From Zobellia russellii (GTDB lineage: Bacteria > Bacteroidota > Bacteroidia > Flavobacteriales > Flavobacteriaceae), in NCBI RefSeq assembly GCF_018728565.1, contig NZ_JACSOI010000001.1, forward strand, positions 992,001 to 1,056,000: a stretch of 64,000 nt of DNA, given 5' to 3'. A program made the position numbers and the translations under genes. Shown here in pieces: positions 34,778-44,525 of the stretch (positions are counted from its first letter, which is position 1; each line of letters begins with the position of its first letter). The notes beneath the pieces were generated by a model. It was not told the origin of the DNA and ran no database searches. It saw nothing but the letters and a program-made list of their open reading frames with translations.

Positions 34778-36307
34778 TTAATGCTTGAAATGACGGGTGC
34801 CCGTCATAACCATAGATACGTTGTTTTCATTACAGTAATCAATACTCAATTGGTCTTTTATAGACCCGCCCGGCTGTATAACGCTAGATATACCACTTTT
34901 ATTGGCTATCTCTACACAATCTGGGAAAGGAAAGAACGCATCGCTCGCCATTACGGCTCCTTCAAGGTCAAAATTAAACGATTTAGCCTTGTGAATTGCT
35001 TGGTTTAGAGCGTCTACACGAGAGGTTTGCCCTGTTCCGCTAGCGCATAATTGTTTGTTTTTAGCTAAGACAATTGTGTTGGACTTGGTATGCTTACATA
35101 ATTTGGAAGCAAAAATTAAATCTTCCAAATCCTGTTCCGATGGTTTAGTGTTGGTTACGTACTGTAAATCTTCTATGGCATCCGTTCTATGGTCTTTGTC
35201 TTGAACTAAAAATCCGTTAAGACAAGTTCTGACCAAAGTATCCGGCAACACCACATCATTCTGAACAAGAATAATACGGTTCTTTTTGCCTTTTAGTATG
35301 TCAAGTGCTTCTTGAGAATAGCTTGGTGCTATAACTACCTCGCAGAACAAACCGCGAATTTCTTCTGCCGTAGGTTTGTCAATTTCAACATTACTGATCA
35401 AAATACCTCCAAAAGCAGAAACGGGATCACCGGCCAAGGCATCTACATAGGCTTGGTGAATGGACTCGCGTTGTGCAAGGCCACAAGCGTTATTGTGCTT
35501 TAATATGGCAAAAGTTGGCGCATCGTTCTTGAATTCGTTCATTAGATTAACTGCTGCATCAACATCTAAAAGGTTGTTGTACGATAATTCTTTGCCGTGT
35601 AGTTTGTTGAACATGGCCTCAAAATCACCAAAGAAGAACCCTTTTTGGTGTGGGTTTTCCCCATAACGCAAAACTTGGCCCTTTTCTTCGCTTATTTTAA
35701 GCGTAGCTTCTTGTTGTTCTTTATTAAAGTAGTTGAAAATAGCTGTATCATAGTGAGAAGAAACGTTGAAAGCTTTTGAAGCAAAACGCTTGCGGTCCTC
35801 TAGGCTTGTACTTCCGTTACCTTCTGTGATAACGTTTAAGAAATCTGCGTAGTCTTCCATAGAAGAAACACAAAGCACATCTTTGAAGTTCTTGGCAGCG
35901 GCACGTATAAGAGAAATACCGCCTATATCGATCTTTTCAATAATATCTTGTTCCGGAGCACCGCTGGCTACGGTTTTTTCAAAAGGATAAAGATCTACGA
36001 TAACGATATCCAATTGTGGAATTTCAAATTCTTCTAACTGGGCAACATCACTTTCATTGTCCTGTCTGTTAAGGATGCCTCCAAAAACTTTAGGGTGTAA
36101 AGTTTTAACTCTTCCTCCTAATATAGAAGGGTAGCTGGTTACGTCCTCTACGGGCACAACATCAACACCTAGGTCTTTTATGAACTTCTCGGTTCCTCCG
36201 GTGGAGTAGATTGTAATTCCTAATTCTTGGAATTTTTTAATGATAGGTTCTAGTCCATCTTTATGGAATACGGAAATAAGTGCAGAAGAAGCTTTTTTGA
36301 TGCTCAT
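34778..36307 (-). CDS. purH: Bifunctional AICAR transformylase / IMP cyclohydrolase
   Basis: 509 residues, normal for PurH. Residues 1-~150 are the MGS-like cyclohydrolase domain (IYSTGGTEKFIKDLGV, GRVKTLHPKVFGGIL, VDLYPFEKTVASGA, EKIDIGGISLIRAAAKN). The rest is the AICAR formyltransferase domain (LRYGENPHQKGFF, KHNNACGLA, DPVSAFGGIL, SDAFFPFPDCVE, IQPGGSIKD). It performs the last two steps of purine synthesis to IMP in the cytosol. A TACTTTTG -7 box lies at 36351-36344 upstream. Confidence 0.97.
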   Translation of the reverse strand: MSIKKASSALISVFHKDGLEPIIKKFQELGITIYSTGGTEKFIKDLGVDVVPVEDVTSYPSILGGRVKTLHPKVFGGILNRQDNESDVAQLEEFEIPQLDIVIVDLYPFEKTVASGAPEQDIIEKIDIGGISLIRAAAKNFKDVLCVSSMEDYADFLNVITEGNGSTSLEDRKRFASKAFNVSSHYDTAIFNYFNKEQQEATLKISEEKGQVLRYGENPHQKGFFFGDFEAMFNKLHGKELSYNNLLDVDAAVNLMNEFKNDAPTFAILKHNNACGLAQRESIHQAYVDALAGDPVSAFGGILISNVEIDKPTAEEIRGLFCEVVIAPSYSQEALDILKGKKNRIILVQNDVVLPDTLVRTCLNGFLVQDKDHRTDAIEDLQYVTNTKPSEQDLEDLIFASKLCKHTKSNTIVLAKNKQLCASGTGQTSRVDALNQAIHKAKSFNFDLEGAVMASDAFFPFPDCVEIANKSGISSVIQPGGSIKDQLSIDYCNENNVSMVMTGTRHFKH

Positions 36308-36343
36308 TTTAATAGGATGTTGTTACTAAGTTAAAAAGACACG

Positions 36344-36351
36344 CAAAAGTA
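36344..36351 (-). promoter_or_regulatory. Possible -7 box of purH
   Basis: The minus strand reads TACTTTTG, an exact TAnnTTTG, 37 bases before the purH ATG. No matching -33 element. The rest of the 176-base gap to the next gene shows no gene or strong hairpin. Confidence 0.4.
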
Positions 36352-36483
36352 CTTTTTTTGAAAGAAAAAATAGCCGAGGTTATCAACAAAACAGCTAAAG
36401 TTTTAAACTGATTCGTGTCAAATAACACGGGGTGGCATCGATAAACGGCATTGATATATTAAAAAAGTGCTTTTAGGTATGGG

Positions 36484-36942
36484 TTATGGGATGTATATTT
36501 TGGCCACTTCGGTATTTATAAACTCTAAAAAGCGTTCGTCTTCTTCCGTAAACGGATCAGGGGTATTGGAATCTATATCTATTTGACCAACGTTTTCACC
36601 ATTAATAAATAGTGGAACCACAATTTCTGCCTTTACCGTAATACTGCAGGCAATATAATTATCCTGAGCCTTAACGTCCGGTACAACAAAATTTTGATTG
36701 GATACTGCAACTTGGCCACAAATACCCTTGCCAAAAGGTATAATTGTATGATCGGTAGGTGCGCCTGCATAAGGGCCTAATTTTAATTCTTCCTTATTGC
36801 CGTTTTTAAAATAGAACCCTACCCAATCATAATGGGGAACGGTTTCTTTAAGAAGCTCACAAAGGTTTTGCAGTCTGTTTTCTACGGTTGTTTCGGTAGA
36901 GTGTAGTATGGAAGACGCTTGGGTGCGTAATGTGTTGAACAT
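36484..36942 (-). CDS. GAF-domain free methionine-(R)-sulfoxide reductase
   Basis: 152 residues forming a single GAF domain. YDWVGFYF, FGKGICGQVA, VVPDVKAQDNYIACS and AEIVVPLF match the fRMsr family. Cys75 and Cys99 are 24 residues apart, the same spacing as the essential Cys94 and Cys118 of the E. coli enzyme; the non-essential third Cys is His here. It reduces free methionine R-sulfoxide, adding to the MsrA/MsrB genes about 9 kb away. No signal peptide, so cytosolic. Confidence 0.85.
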   Translation of the reverse strand: MFNTLRTQASSILHSTETTVENRLQNLCELLKETVPHYDWVGFYFKNGNKEELKLGPYAGAPTDHTIIPFGKGICGQVAVSNQNFVVPDVKAQDNYIACSITVKAEIVVPLFINGENVGQIDIDSNTPDPFTEEDERFLEFINTEVAKIYIP

Positions 36943-36977
36943 GCTAATTTTTTGTGCAAAAATAAGCTTTTGTAAAC

Positions 36978-37007
36978 AAAAAAAGGGTGCCGAATTAACG
37001 ACACCCT
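36978..37007 (-). terminator. Terminator after the orphan lipoprotein gene
   Basis: AGGGTGCCG (36984-36992) pairs with CGACACCCT (36999-37007) with one mismatch. On the minus strand a T run follows (36984-36978). It is 22 bases past the stop at 37030. Confidence 0.75.
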
Positions 37008-37029
37008 CTTTTCAATATTTTAAAATATT

Positions 37030-38118
37030 TTATGGTTGTACTTTCACGTCAAAGACAATGTAGTCCGTAATGCCATAGCCGGCCTTTATATCTGTAATTT
37101 TAATAAGACCTTTTTTACCATATTCGTCCACAAACTCAATTACCTCGCCAACAGCAAGATTTGTTCTTGATTCAAAGGTGGTTTCGTTTATGAAATTTAG
37201 TTCACCCGCTAAGACAATTGCATCAAACTCAGCTGTTGTAGTAGATGATAGGTCAAAATACATGTGGTTTAAGGTTTCTGTTGCGGCATTTTCCTCGGTA
37301 TCATCAGCTTCAAGACCTTTAACGTCAAAAGGAAATACATCATTATAGGTTGCAGTAGAGGCAAAGGAAGCTTTGTCATTTGCAGAATCACCAGAAGCCC
37401 CGTAGTAATATCCAAAATCCCAAAACGCTCTAAATTCAGGGCCGCTATCTATTCTGTACTCGGTGCCGTTCAGAAGGGAAAAAAATGTTTCGGTCTTGCC
37501 AAATTCATCTGGTGCAAATAATTTTACATCTGTAAAAGATCTTACCTCGGCGGCAGCGTTTGTGCCATTACCAACTGTAACGGTAATTGTACCTACGCCC
37601 AATGCTTTTCTTTTAGTGGCATCCCTAAAATCTCCCTTTCCGGTCGTAGTCCAGAATTTGTATACTATTTCTCCATTGTCAATATCAGGAACCGGAAGTT
37701 CAAAAGTAAAGTCAATAGCTTTTTGGGTATCTCCATCTAAGTCAACAGAACCATCACCTTTTAAAGCTTCTTTGAGGTCTTTGCCTTCTATATTAAAGTT
37801 ATTAAAAGGCATATCTCCACTTCCGGATATGTTTTGGGTGATGTACAATCTTTTTTGGTTGTTTACGGAAGTATAAATAATACGTCCAGGAACAGTTGCG
37901 CCTACTTCGCCAGATGCTTCAGCAACTAAAATGTCATTGGAGCTATCATTTTCATTGATTATTAATGTGGCTGTGTTTGATCCGTCAGGATTTTCTTGTT
38001 CCTGATCTGTGGGAGTGTCAAAAACAGAACCTTCATCGCTACTACAGCTAGAGGCCATAAAGGCTAATGCAAAAATTGCAAATCCAGATTTTACTACTGA
38101 TCTAATATTCTTCTTCAT
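37030..38118 (-). CDS. Lipoprotein of unknown function
   Basis: 362 residues. The signal ends in AFMASSC with lipid-modified Cys25, then an acidic, disordered linker to about residue 50. The body is beta-rich, with no recognised catalytic motif; blocks such as GRIIYTSVNNQKRLYITQNI and GSVDLDGDTQKAIDFTFELP read like an immunoglobulin- or adhesin-type beta sandwich. No cysteine after the lipidation site. Single-gene transcript: a terminator follows and the neighbour is divergent. No family assignment; possibly a secreted surface lipoprotein of Flavobacteriia. Confidence 0.6.
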   Translation of the reverse strand: MKKNIRSVVKSGFAIFALAFMASSCSSDEGSVFDTPTDQEQENPDGSNTATLIINENDSSNDILVAEASGEVGATVPGRIIYTSVNNQKRLYITQNISGSGDMPFNNFNIEGKDLKEALKGDGSVDLDGDTQKAIDFTFELPVPDIDNGEIVYKFWTTTGKGDFRDATKRKALGVGTITVTVGNGTNAAAEVRSFTDVKLFAPDEFGKTETFFSLLNGTEYRIDSGPEFRAFWDFGYYYGASGDSANDKASFASTATYNDVFPFDVKGLEADDTEENAATETLNHMYFDLSSTTTAEFDAIVLAGELNFINETTFESRTNLAVGEVIEFVDEYGKKGLIKITDIKAGYGITDYIVFDVKVQP

Positions 38119-38319
38119 TTCTAAAATTTTAAGTTGAAAGCGGTTAGTGAATCGGATGTACTGTAAGTTTTATCCGTTATAATTAGTACCTCTACAACGA
38201 TCTAATTCTATTTTATTGCCCTAAATGTCAGTTTTAAATTCATTTAATCATGAATTAGCGGGAAACTCTAAATTTTAGTTAAAGACTAGGGCTAAAAATA
38301 AGAATGGCAGTTTATTTCT

Positions 38320-38327
38320 TAAATTTG
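38320..38327 (+). promoter_or_regulatory. -7 box of the HYC_CC_PP gene, next to the start codon
   Basis: TAAATTTG is an exact TAnnTTTG that ends six bases before the ATG at 38333, implying an mRNA with no leader. No -33 TTTG at the expected place. Confidence 0.4.
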
Positions 38328-38332
38328 CCTTA

Positions 38333-38746
38333 ATGAACCGAAAGATACATTCTTATTTTGCTTGCTTCATGGCGTTGGTGCTACTGGTTTCTACAACTTC
38401 TTTTAAAGTAGAAAAGCACTATTGTATGGGGCATCTTGTAGATGTTGCATTTTTCTCGGATGCCCAAGATTGCGGTATGGCAATGTCTTTGGATGAGAAT
38501 ATAGGTTCTACTGTAGATAAAATGTCATGCTGTAATAGTGAGTTGATCGCTATGGAAGGGCAAAATGACGTAAAACCTTCTTTTAACGATTTTAACCTTG
38601 ACCAGCAAATGGTTTTGGTTGCGTTCGTTTATTCTTATGGGGTTCTTTTTGAGCCAGTAGAGGCTAAACATGTTCCGTACAGTCACTACAATCCTCCCAA
38701 AATAATCAAGGATATTCAATTGCTTGATGCTGTCTTTTTAATTTGA
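38333..38746 (+). CDS. HYC_CC_PP-family exported protein of a presumed metal locus
   Basis: 137 residues. After a signal-like N-terminus (FMALVLLVSTTSF) come three short blocks that define a small Bacteroidota family: HYCMG near 53-57 (counting from Met1 about 28-32), SCCNSE in the middle, and YNPPKI near the C-terminus. The order His-Tyr-Cys, Cys-Cys, Pro-Pro is clear here. The Cys and His pairs suggest metal contact. It precedes a TonB receptor with a Cys-Cys plug and an exported HMA protein, which I read as a copper or related metal system. Biochemical function is not established to my knowledge. Confidence 0.75.
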   Translation: MNRKIHSYFACFMALVLLVSTTSFKVEKHYCMGHLVDVAFFSDAQDCGMAMSLDENIGSTVDKMSCCNSELIAMEGQNDVKPSFNDFNLDQQMVLVAFVYSYGVLFEPVEAKHVPYSHYNPPKIIKDIQLLDAVFLI

Positions 38747-38921
38747 TTTTCTTCAATTTTTTGTGCTGTACTGCGTAGTATGGTTTCGGTTGGTTTAATC
38801 GGAGCATCTCATGTGGTAAGGTAGTTCTCTTAAGGCTATAGGTCTAATTTTATTGGGTTGTTCCAGTAGGGGACTACGAATAAAACAAACAAATTGACAA
38901 TAGAAAATTCAATTTAAATAG

Positions 38922-41180
38922 ATGAATAAATTAATAATAACGCTTGCCTTGTTATTGCCTTGGCTCTCTTTTCCTCAAGAAAAGGTAGATGGGACAGTGG
39001 TGGAAGCAGGCAATAGTAATCCGTTAGGACTTGCGGGGGCCAATGTATATTGGATGGATTCCCAAATAGGAGTAGTAACGGATATAGATGGAAAATTCTC
39101 CATTCCTTATAAAAAGGAGTACAATAAGCTGATCATTAGTTATGTGGGCTATGAGTCCGATACCTTATTGGTAAATGCCCCTAAAACAATACGTCACGGT
39201 TTAAAGCCCTCCAATGAGCTGGAAGAAGTGGTGGTGCAACAGGAACGGGACCATATTCAAAAAACCTACTTTAGCCCACAAAATACGGTAACCGTAAATA
39301 GTGCGGAGTTGTTAAAGGCGGCCTGTTGCAATTTGGCTGAAAGTTTTGAGACCAATCCCGCAATAGATGTAAACCTATCCGATGGGTTAACGGGAACAAA
39401 ACAAATTGAGATGTTAGGACTTACCAGCCCGTATTTAATGATTACCCAGGAGAATATTCCAATGGTGCGCGGTGCCTCGCAGGCATACGGACTCACATTT
39501 ACCCCAGGTACTTGGATCGAGAGTATTCAGATTACCAAAGGTGCGGGTAGTGTGGTAAACGGCTATGAAAGTATTTCGGGTCAAATAAATACGGAATTGG
39601 TTAAACCTTTAACAGATAGTTCCATTTTTATAAATGGATATGGTAATGAGAACGGGCGGTATGAGTTGAATACCCATTTTAATAAAAAGTTGTCCGAAAA
39701 ATGGAGCACTGGACTTTATATCCACGGAAATAAAAGAACTCAAAAAGAAGATGATAATGGAGATGGGTTTCTTGATGCTCCCCTGGCAGACCAAATTAAC
39801 GTAATGAACCGCTGGCAGTACCAAGATGCGGAGAAGGGTTGGGTAAGCTTTTTTAATGTCCGGTTTTTAAATGATGAAAAGCAAGTTGGAGAGGTAGATT
39901 TTAACCCTAATACGGATAGGGTAGATGGAGCAAACGGATTGCAGAATGAAGCCGAAGTATGGGGGAGTGAAATTAACACCCGCCGTTTTGATACTTCTTT
40001 AAAACTGGGTTACGTTTTTCCGGAGTTGCCATTTCAGAGTTTCGGTTTTCAAACGGCTTATAGTTTACACAAACAGGATTCGTATTTTGGTTTTAGAACT
40101 TATGATATTAACCATGAGAGCATCTACACCAATTTGCTTTTCAACTCTATCATAGGAGATACACGCAACAAATTTAAAACAGGATTAACCTTTGCTTATG
40201 ACGGTTATGATGAAATGGTAACCGCTACGGATTATTCTAGGGAAGACCGTTCGGTAGGTGCTTTTTTTGAATATAGTTATGAGAATTTGGAAAAGGTAAG
40301 TCTTACTGCCGGTGTTCGTGTAGACAACCACAATAGGTTGGGTACGTTCGTTACCCCAAGATTCCACATGCGATATACACCTTGGGAAAAGGGAAGTTTG
40401 CGAGGTTCTTTTGGTAGGGGTAAGCGCGCCGCCAATATTTTTGCGGAGAATCAACAGCTTTTTGCTTCGGCACGTGAGATAAAGATCTTAAACTCTAGCG
40501 GAGAAGTATACGGTCTTGATCCCGAGGATGCATGGAATTATGGGGTAAGTTTTTTACAAGGGTTTAATTTTCTGAATGGAAAAGGAGATATCTCGGTAGA
40601 CTATTATATTACCCATTTTGAAAATCAGGTTGTAGTGGATTGGGAAAGTTCACAAGAAGTCTTATTTTATAATCTGGAAGGAGATAGTAAGGCAAAGAGT
40701 TTTCAGGTTGAAGTGAATTATGAGCCTCTACCTCGTTTAGATCTGCGGGTTGCGTATAAAAATTATGACGTAAAAACCGATTATCAAAGCGGTAGTCTTC
40801 AGAAGCCGTTACAGGCTCAAGATATGTTCTTTGCCAATGTTGGTTATGAGACAAAAGCAAAGGAAAATGGTTCTAAGTGGAAGTTTGATTATACGTTGCA
40901 TAGTGTGGGAGAAAAACGATTGCCGGATACGAGTTCAAATCCAATAGCGTATCAACTGGCAACTACATCATCACCCTATAATCATATGAATGCACAGATA
41001 ACAAAAGTGTTCTCTAATACGTTTGAAATATATGTGGGGGGAGAGAACTTATCCGGAGTACAACAAGATAATCCGGTTTTAGGGGCTGACGACCCTTTTG
41101 GTCCCAACTTTGATACTACTATTATCTATGCGCCTATTATGGGACGTATGTTTTATGGAGGTTTTAGAATTAAAATTTAA
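38922..41180 (+). CDS. TonB-dependent receptor with carboxypeptidase-like N-domain, presumed metal-linked
   Basis: 752 residues. A signal peptide (LALLLPWLSFPQ) is followed by a carboxypeptidase regulatory-like domain (GTVVEAGNSNPLGLAGANVY; GVVTDIDGKFSIPY; LIISYVGYESD), the plug (~105-215) and a 22-strand-type barrel. The plug contains ELLKAACCNLAESFETNPAI, with a Cys pair in place of the usual small residues. The last strand ends in FYGGFRIKI, as expected of a barrel. It imports a ligand across the outer membrane using TonB. Neighbours (HYC_CC_PP and HMA proteins) point to copper or another soft metal; the substrate is inferred. Confidence 0.88.
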   Translation: MNKLIITLALLLPWLSFPQEKVDGTVVEAGNSNPLGLAGANVYWMDSQIGVVTDIDGKFSIPYKKEYNKLIISYVGYESDTLLVNAPKTIRHGLKPSNELEEVVVQQERDHIQKTYFSPQNTVTVNSAELLKAACCNLAESFETNPAIDVNLSDGLTGTKQIEMLGLTSPYLMITQENIPMVRGASQAYGLTFTPGTWIESIQITKGAGSVVNGYESISGQINTELVKPLTDSSIFINGYGNENGRYELNTHFNKKLSEKWSTGLYIHGNKRTQKEDDNGDGFLDAPLADQINVMNRWQYQDAEKGWVSFFNVRFLNDEKQVGEVDFNPNTDRVDGANGLQNEAEVWGSEINTRRFDTSLKLGYVFPELPFQSFGFQTAYSLHKQDSYFGFRTYDINHESIYTNLLFNSIIGDTRNKFKTGLTFAYDGYDEMVTATDYSREDRSVGAFFEYSYENLEKVSLTAGVRVDNHNRLGTFVTPRFHMRYTPWEKGSLRGSFGRGKRAANIFAENQQLFASAREIKILNSSGEVYGLDPEDAWNYGVSFLQGFNFLNGKGDISVDYYITHFENQVVVDWESSQEVLFYNLEGDSKAKSFQVEVNYEPLPRLDLRVAYKNYDVKTDYQSGSLQKPLQAQDMFFANVGYETKAKENGSKWKFDYTLHSVGEKRLPDTSSNPIAYQLATTSSPYNHMNAQITKVFSNTFEIYVGGENLSGVQQDNPVLGADDPFGPNFDTTIIYAPIMGRMFYGGFRIKI

Positions 41181-41207
41181 TAACACTACTAATTAATACA
41201 TATACAA

Positions 41208-41564
41208 ATGAAAACTACAGTTTTATCAATGGCGATGGCCCTATTTGCTCTAGTGACCTTTGCTCAGGAAAAGAATAAAAAAATGACCTTTGACGTTAAT
41301 GGAAAATGTGCCATGTGCAAAGAACGGATAGAAGAAGCGGCACTTAATGTAAAAGGGGTAAAGTATGCCTCGTGGGATATACCAACGCATCAATTGGCGG
41401 TTATTATGGACGAGCGTAAAACAGACCCCATGAAAATAAAAACTGCTATTGTAGCAGTAGGTCACGATACCAAAGAATTAAAAGCTACAGAGGAAGCTTA
41501 CGAAAGTGTGCACCCTTGTTGTAGATATAGAGAAGATAATTCAGATGATGGTGCTGACCATTAA
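41208..41564 (+). CDS. Exported heavy-metal-associated (HMA) domain protein
   Basis: 118 residues with signal peptide (VLSMAMALFALVTFAQ). The HMA ferredoxin-like fold begins at FDVNGKCAMCKERIEEAAL; CAMC is the CxxC metal site. The rest of the fold is KGVKYASWDIPTHQLAV and IKTAIVAVGHDTKE. A C-terminal HPCCRY provides a second Cys pair and His. Such domains carry copper(I) or similar ions; here the protein is periplasmic and lies 27 bases after the TonB receptor, so it probably receives metal from or controls the receptor. Confidence 0.88.
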   Translation: MKTTVLSMAMALFALVTFAQEKNKKMTFDVNGKCAMCKERIEEAALNVKGVKYASWDIPTHQLAVIMDERKTDPMKIKTAIVAVGHDTKELKATEEAYESVHPCCRYREDNSDDGADH

Positions 41565-41712
41565 TATTTAAGCGTCTAATGGCCAGGGTGTTAGAAGTAA
41601 AGAGGTAAGGTTAAATTGGCTGAAAAAATTTTAGTTAATTTTTTCCCAATGAAAATATCACGGATCAAAAACTAATTTACCTTAGATTAGTTTTATTTAA
41701 CACACGAAAATC

Positions 41713-41811
41713 ATGGCACAAGCAAAAAATGCAGGTAAATCATCTGCTAAGCCGTTAGCAGCTAAAGCTGGTAAAAAGGCTGCTCCGAAAGCTGCTCCTC
41801 GTAAGAAGTAG
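41713..41811 (+). CDS. 32-residue Lys/Ala-rich histone-H1-tail-like peptide
   Basis: ATG 41713 to TAG 41811 encodes 32 residues: 10 Lys or Arg, 12 Ala, 3 Pro and no acidic residue, with AKPLAAKAGKKAAPKAAPRKK at the end read as separate AxxK units (AKP, AKAGKKA, APKAAPRKK). It resembles the tails of histone H1 and of bacterial H1-like DNA-binding proteins. A strong terminator follows 42 bases downstream, so it forms its own short transcript. Such a small frame could be chance, but the regular composition and the isolated terminator support a real gene. DNA binding is an inference. Confidence 0.65.
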   Translation: MAQAKNAGKSSAKPLAAKAGKKAAPKAAPRKK

Positions 41812-41852
41812 TTAGGTTACGGCCTGGAATAGGCGCTTACCGTTCGGACATG

Positions 41853-41889
41853 AAAACCACCTTCTGTAAATAAAGAAGGTGGTTTTTTT
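41853..41889 (+). terminator. Terminator after the histone-tail-like peptide gene
   Basis: AAAACCACCTTCT and AGAAGGTGGTTTT form a 13-bp stem with an 8-base loop, followed by a T run to 41889. Confidence 0.85.
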
Positions 41890-41906
41890 GTTGGTATAAG
41901 TGCATT

Positions 41907-41943
41907 AAAAAAAAGCTGCTCTTGAAACTTCAAGAGCAGCTTT
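41907..41943 (-). terminator. Terminator of groEL
   Basis: AAAGCTGCTCTTGAA (41912-41926) and its complement (41929-41943) make a 15-bp stem; on the minus strand a run of T (41914-41907) follows. It lies 57 bases past the groEL stop. Confidence 0.85.
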
Positions 41944-41999
41944 AATTATAATATATGTCGTCCGCAAACAAGCTAAAAATTGCCTGTGGCGGCTCGCCA

Positions 42000-43655
<1,656 letters not shown>

Positions 43656-43733
43656 TCACCAAAGTGAGAGTCTTTTGAATTTATCTTATGTACTTCCTTG
43701 AAAATTCCAGTGGTTAATGGAATGTGAAAGAAA

Positions 43734-44012
43734 CTATATGATTGCTAAAACGTCACTTTCACGCATCATAAGGTAATCAACGCCTTCAAGCTTAAGCTCA
43801 GTGCCTGCGTATTTACCATATAAAACAGTATCACCAACTTTAACTGTTACTTGCTCGTCTTTGGTACCAGGTCCAACGGCAACTATTTTACCTTGTTGAG
43901 GTTTTTCTTTGGCAGTATCTGGAATGTAGATACCTGATGCTGTTTTGGTTTCGGCAGCCATAGGTTCAATAAGAACCCTATCCGCCAATGGTTTAATGTT
44001 CACTTTTGCCAT
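43734..44012 (-). CDS. groES: Co-chaperonin GroES (10 kDa subunit)
   Basis: 92 residues. [25 protein letters not shown] contains the start and the mobile loop; [15 protein letters not shown] and [14 protein letters not shown] close it. It forms the heptameric lid of GroEL. A sigma-54-type promoter lies 46-61 bases upstream of the ATG; I found no CIRCE repeat. Confidence 0.97.
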   Translation of the reverse strand: MAKVNIKPLADRVLIEPMAAETKTASGIYIPDTAKEKPQQGKIVAVGPGTKDEQVTVKVGDTVLYGKYAGTELKLEGVDYLMMRESDVLAII

Positions 44013-44057
44013 ATTTTTAGTTTTTAGTTTGAAAAATTATATTCTCAGGTGGTACTA

Positions 44058-44073
44058 GGCAGAAATTATGCCA
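44058..44073 (-). promoter_or_regulatory. Sigma-54-type promoter of groES-groEL (TGGCAT-N6-TGC)
   Basis: On the minus strand TGGCATAATTTCTGCC (44073-44058) has GG and GC exactly 12 bases apart, matching the -24/-12 consensus TGGCAyrNNNNTTGCw except T12, W16 and the purine run. Transcription would start near 44046, 33 bases before the ATG. An activator with the GAFTGA loop is encoded about 2-3 kb upstream on the same strand. Confidence 0.6.
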
Positions 44074-44102
44074 TTACGGGAAAACTGACACATTGTTAAA
44101 CC

Positions 44103-44136
44103 AAAAATGCCAGCTTGTCACTAAGCTGGCATTTTT
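44103..44136 (-). terminator. Terminator of secG
   Basis: AAAAATGCCAGCTT and AAGCTGGCATTTTT form a 14-bp stem with a 6-base loop; the minus strand ends in a T run. It separates secG from groES, so groES needs its own promoter. Confidence 0.88.
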
Positions 44137-44156
44137 GTGTATGAATGTAAGTTATT

Positions 44157-44519
44157 TTATAAACTATCGGCAGGAGAACTTGCTGGTTCAGGAGCCTGTT
44201 CCGGTAAAGCTTCCGGTACTGTTTCTGGAACAACGGTCTCAATGCCGTCTCCGTTCAGTAATTTTGAGTCTGTGTCACTAAAGTTGCCTTTAAGGGCAAC
44301 GTTAGAAGCTAGGATAAGAACAACAAGTAAAATGGATAAGGTCCAAGTACTTTTGTCCAAGAAATCTCCTGTCTTTTTTACACCGCCAACAATTTGACTG
44401 CCACCGCCACCAAAAGAAGATGACAACCCGCCACCTTTAGGGTTTTGAACCATGATGACTAGTATTAGCAAAAAGCAAACTATAATAATAAGGATTAAAA
44501 AAATGGTGAACGTACTCAT
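44157..44519 (-). CDS. secG: Preprotein translocase subunit SecG
   Basis: 120 residues. Two membrane helices (FTIFLILIIIVCFLLILVIM and LSILLVVLILASNVAL) are joined by the conserved QNPKGGGLSSSFGGGG loop, and a Pro/Glu-rich tail follows. SecG assists SecYE during protein export. It starts 6 bases after the stop of the TPR-like gene, so it is in the same transcript, which ends at the hairpin after it. Confidence 0.94.
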   Translation of the reverse strand: MSTFTIFLILIIIVCFLLILVIMVQNPKGGGLSSSFGGGGSQIVGGVKKTGDFLDKSTWTLSILLVVLILASNVALKGNFSDTDSKLLNGDGIETVVPETVPEALPEQAPEPASSPADSL

Positions 44520-44525
44520 AATGCC

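Noticed and set aside
36410-36440. CGTGT-N6-ACACG near 36415-36432 as an operator for purH or the fRMsr gene
   Set aside because: Only five base pairs, and no further copy near related genes in the window.
44013-44100. CIRCE element (TTAGCACTC-N9-GAGTGCTAA) upstream of groES
   Set aside because: Not present on either strand; only the sigma-54-like motif fits.
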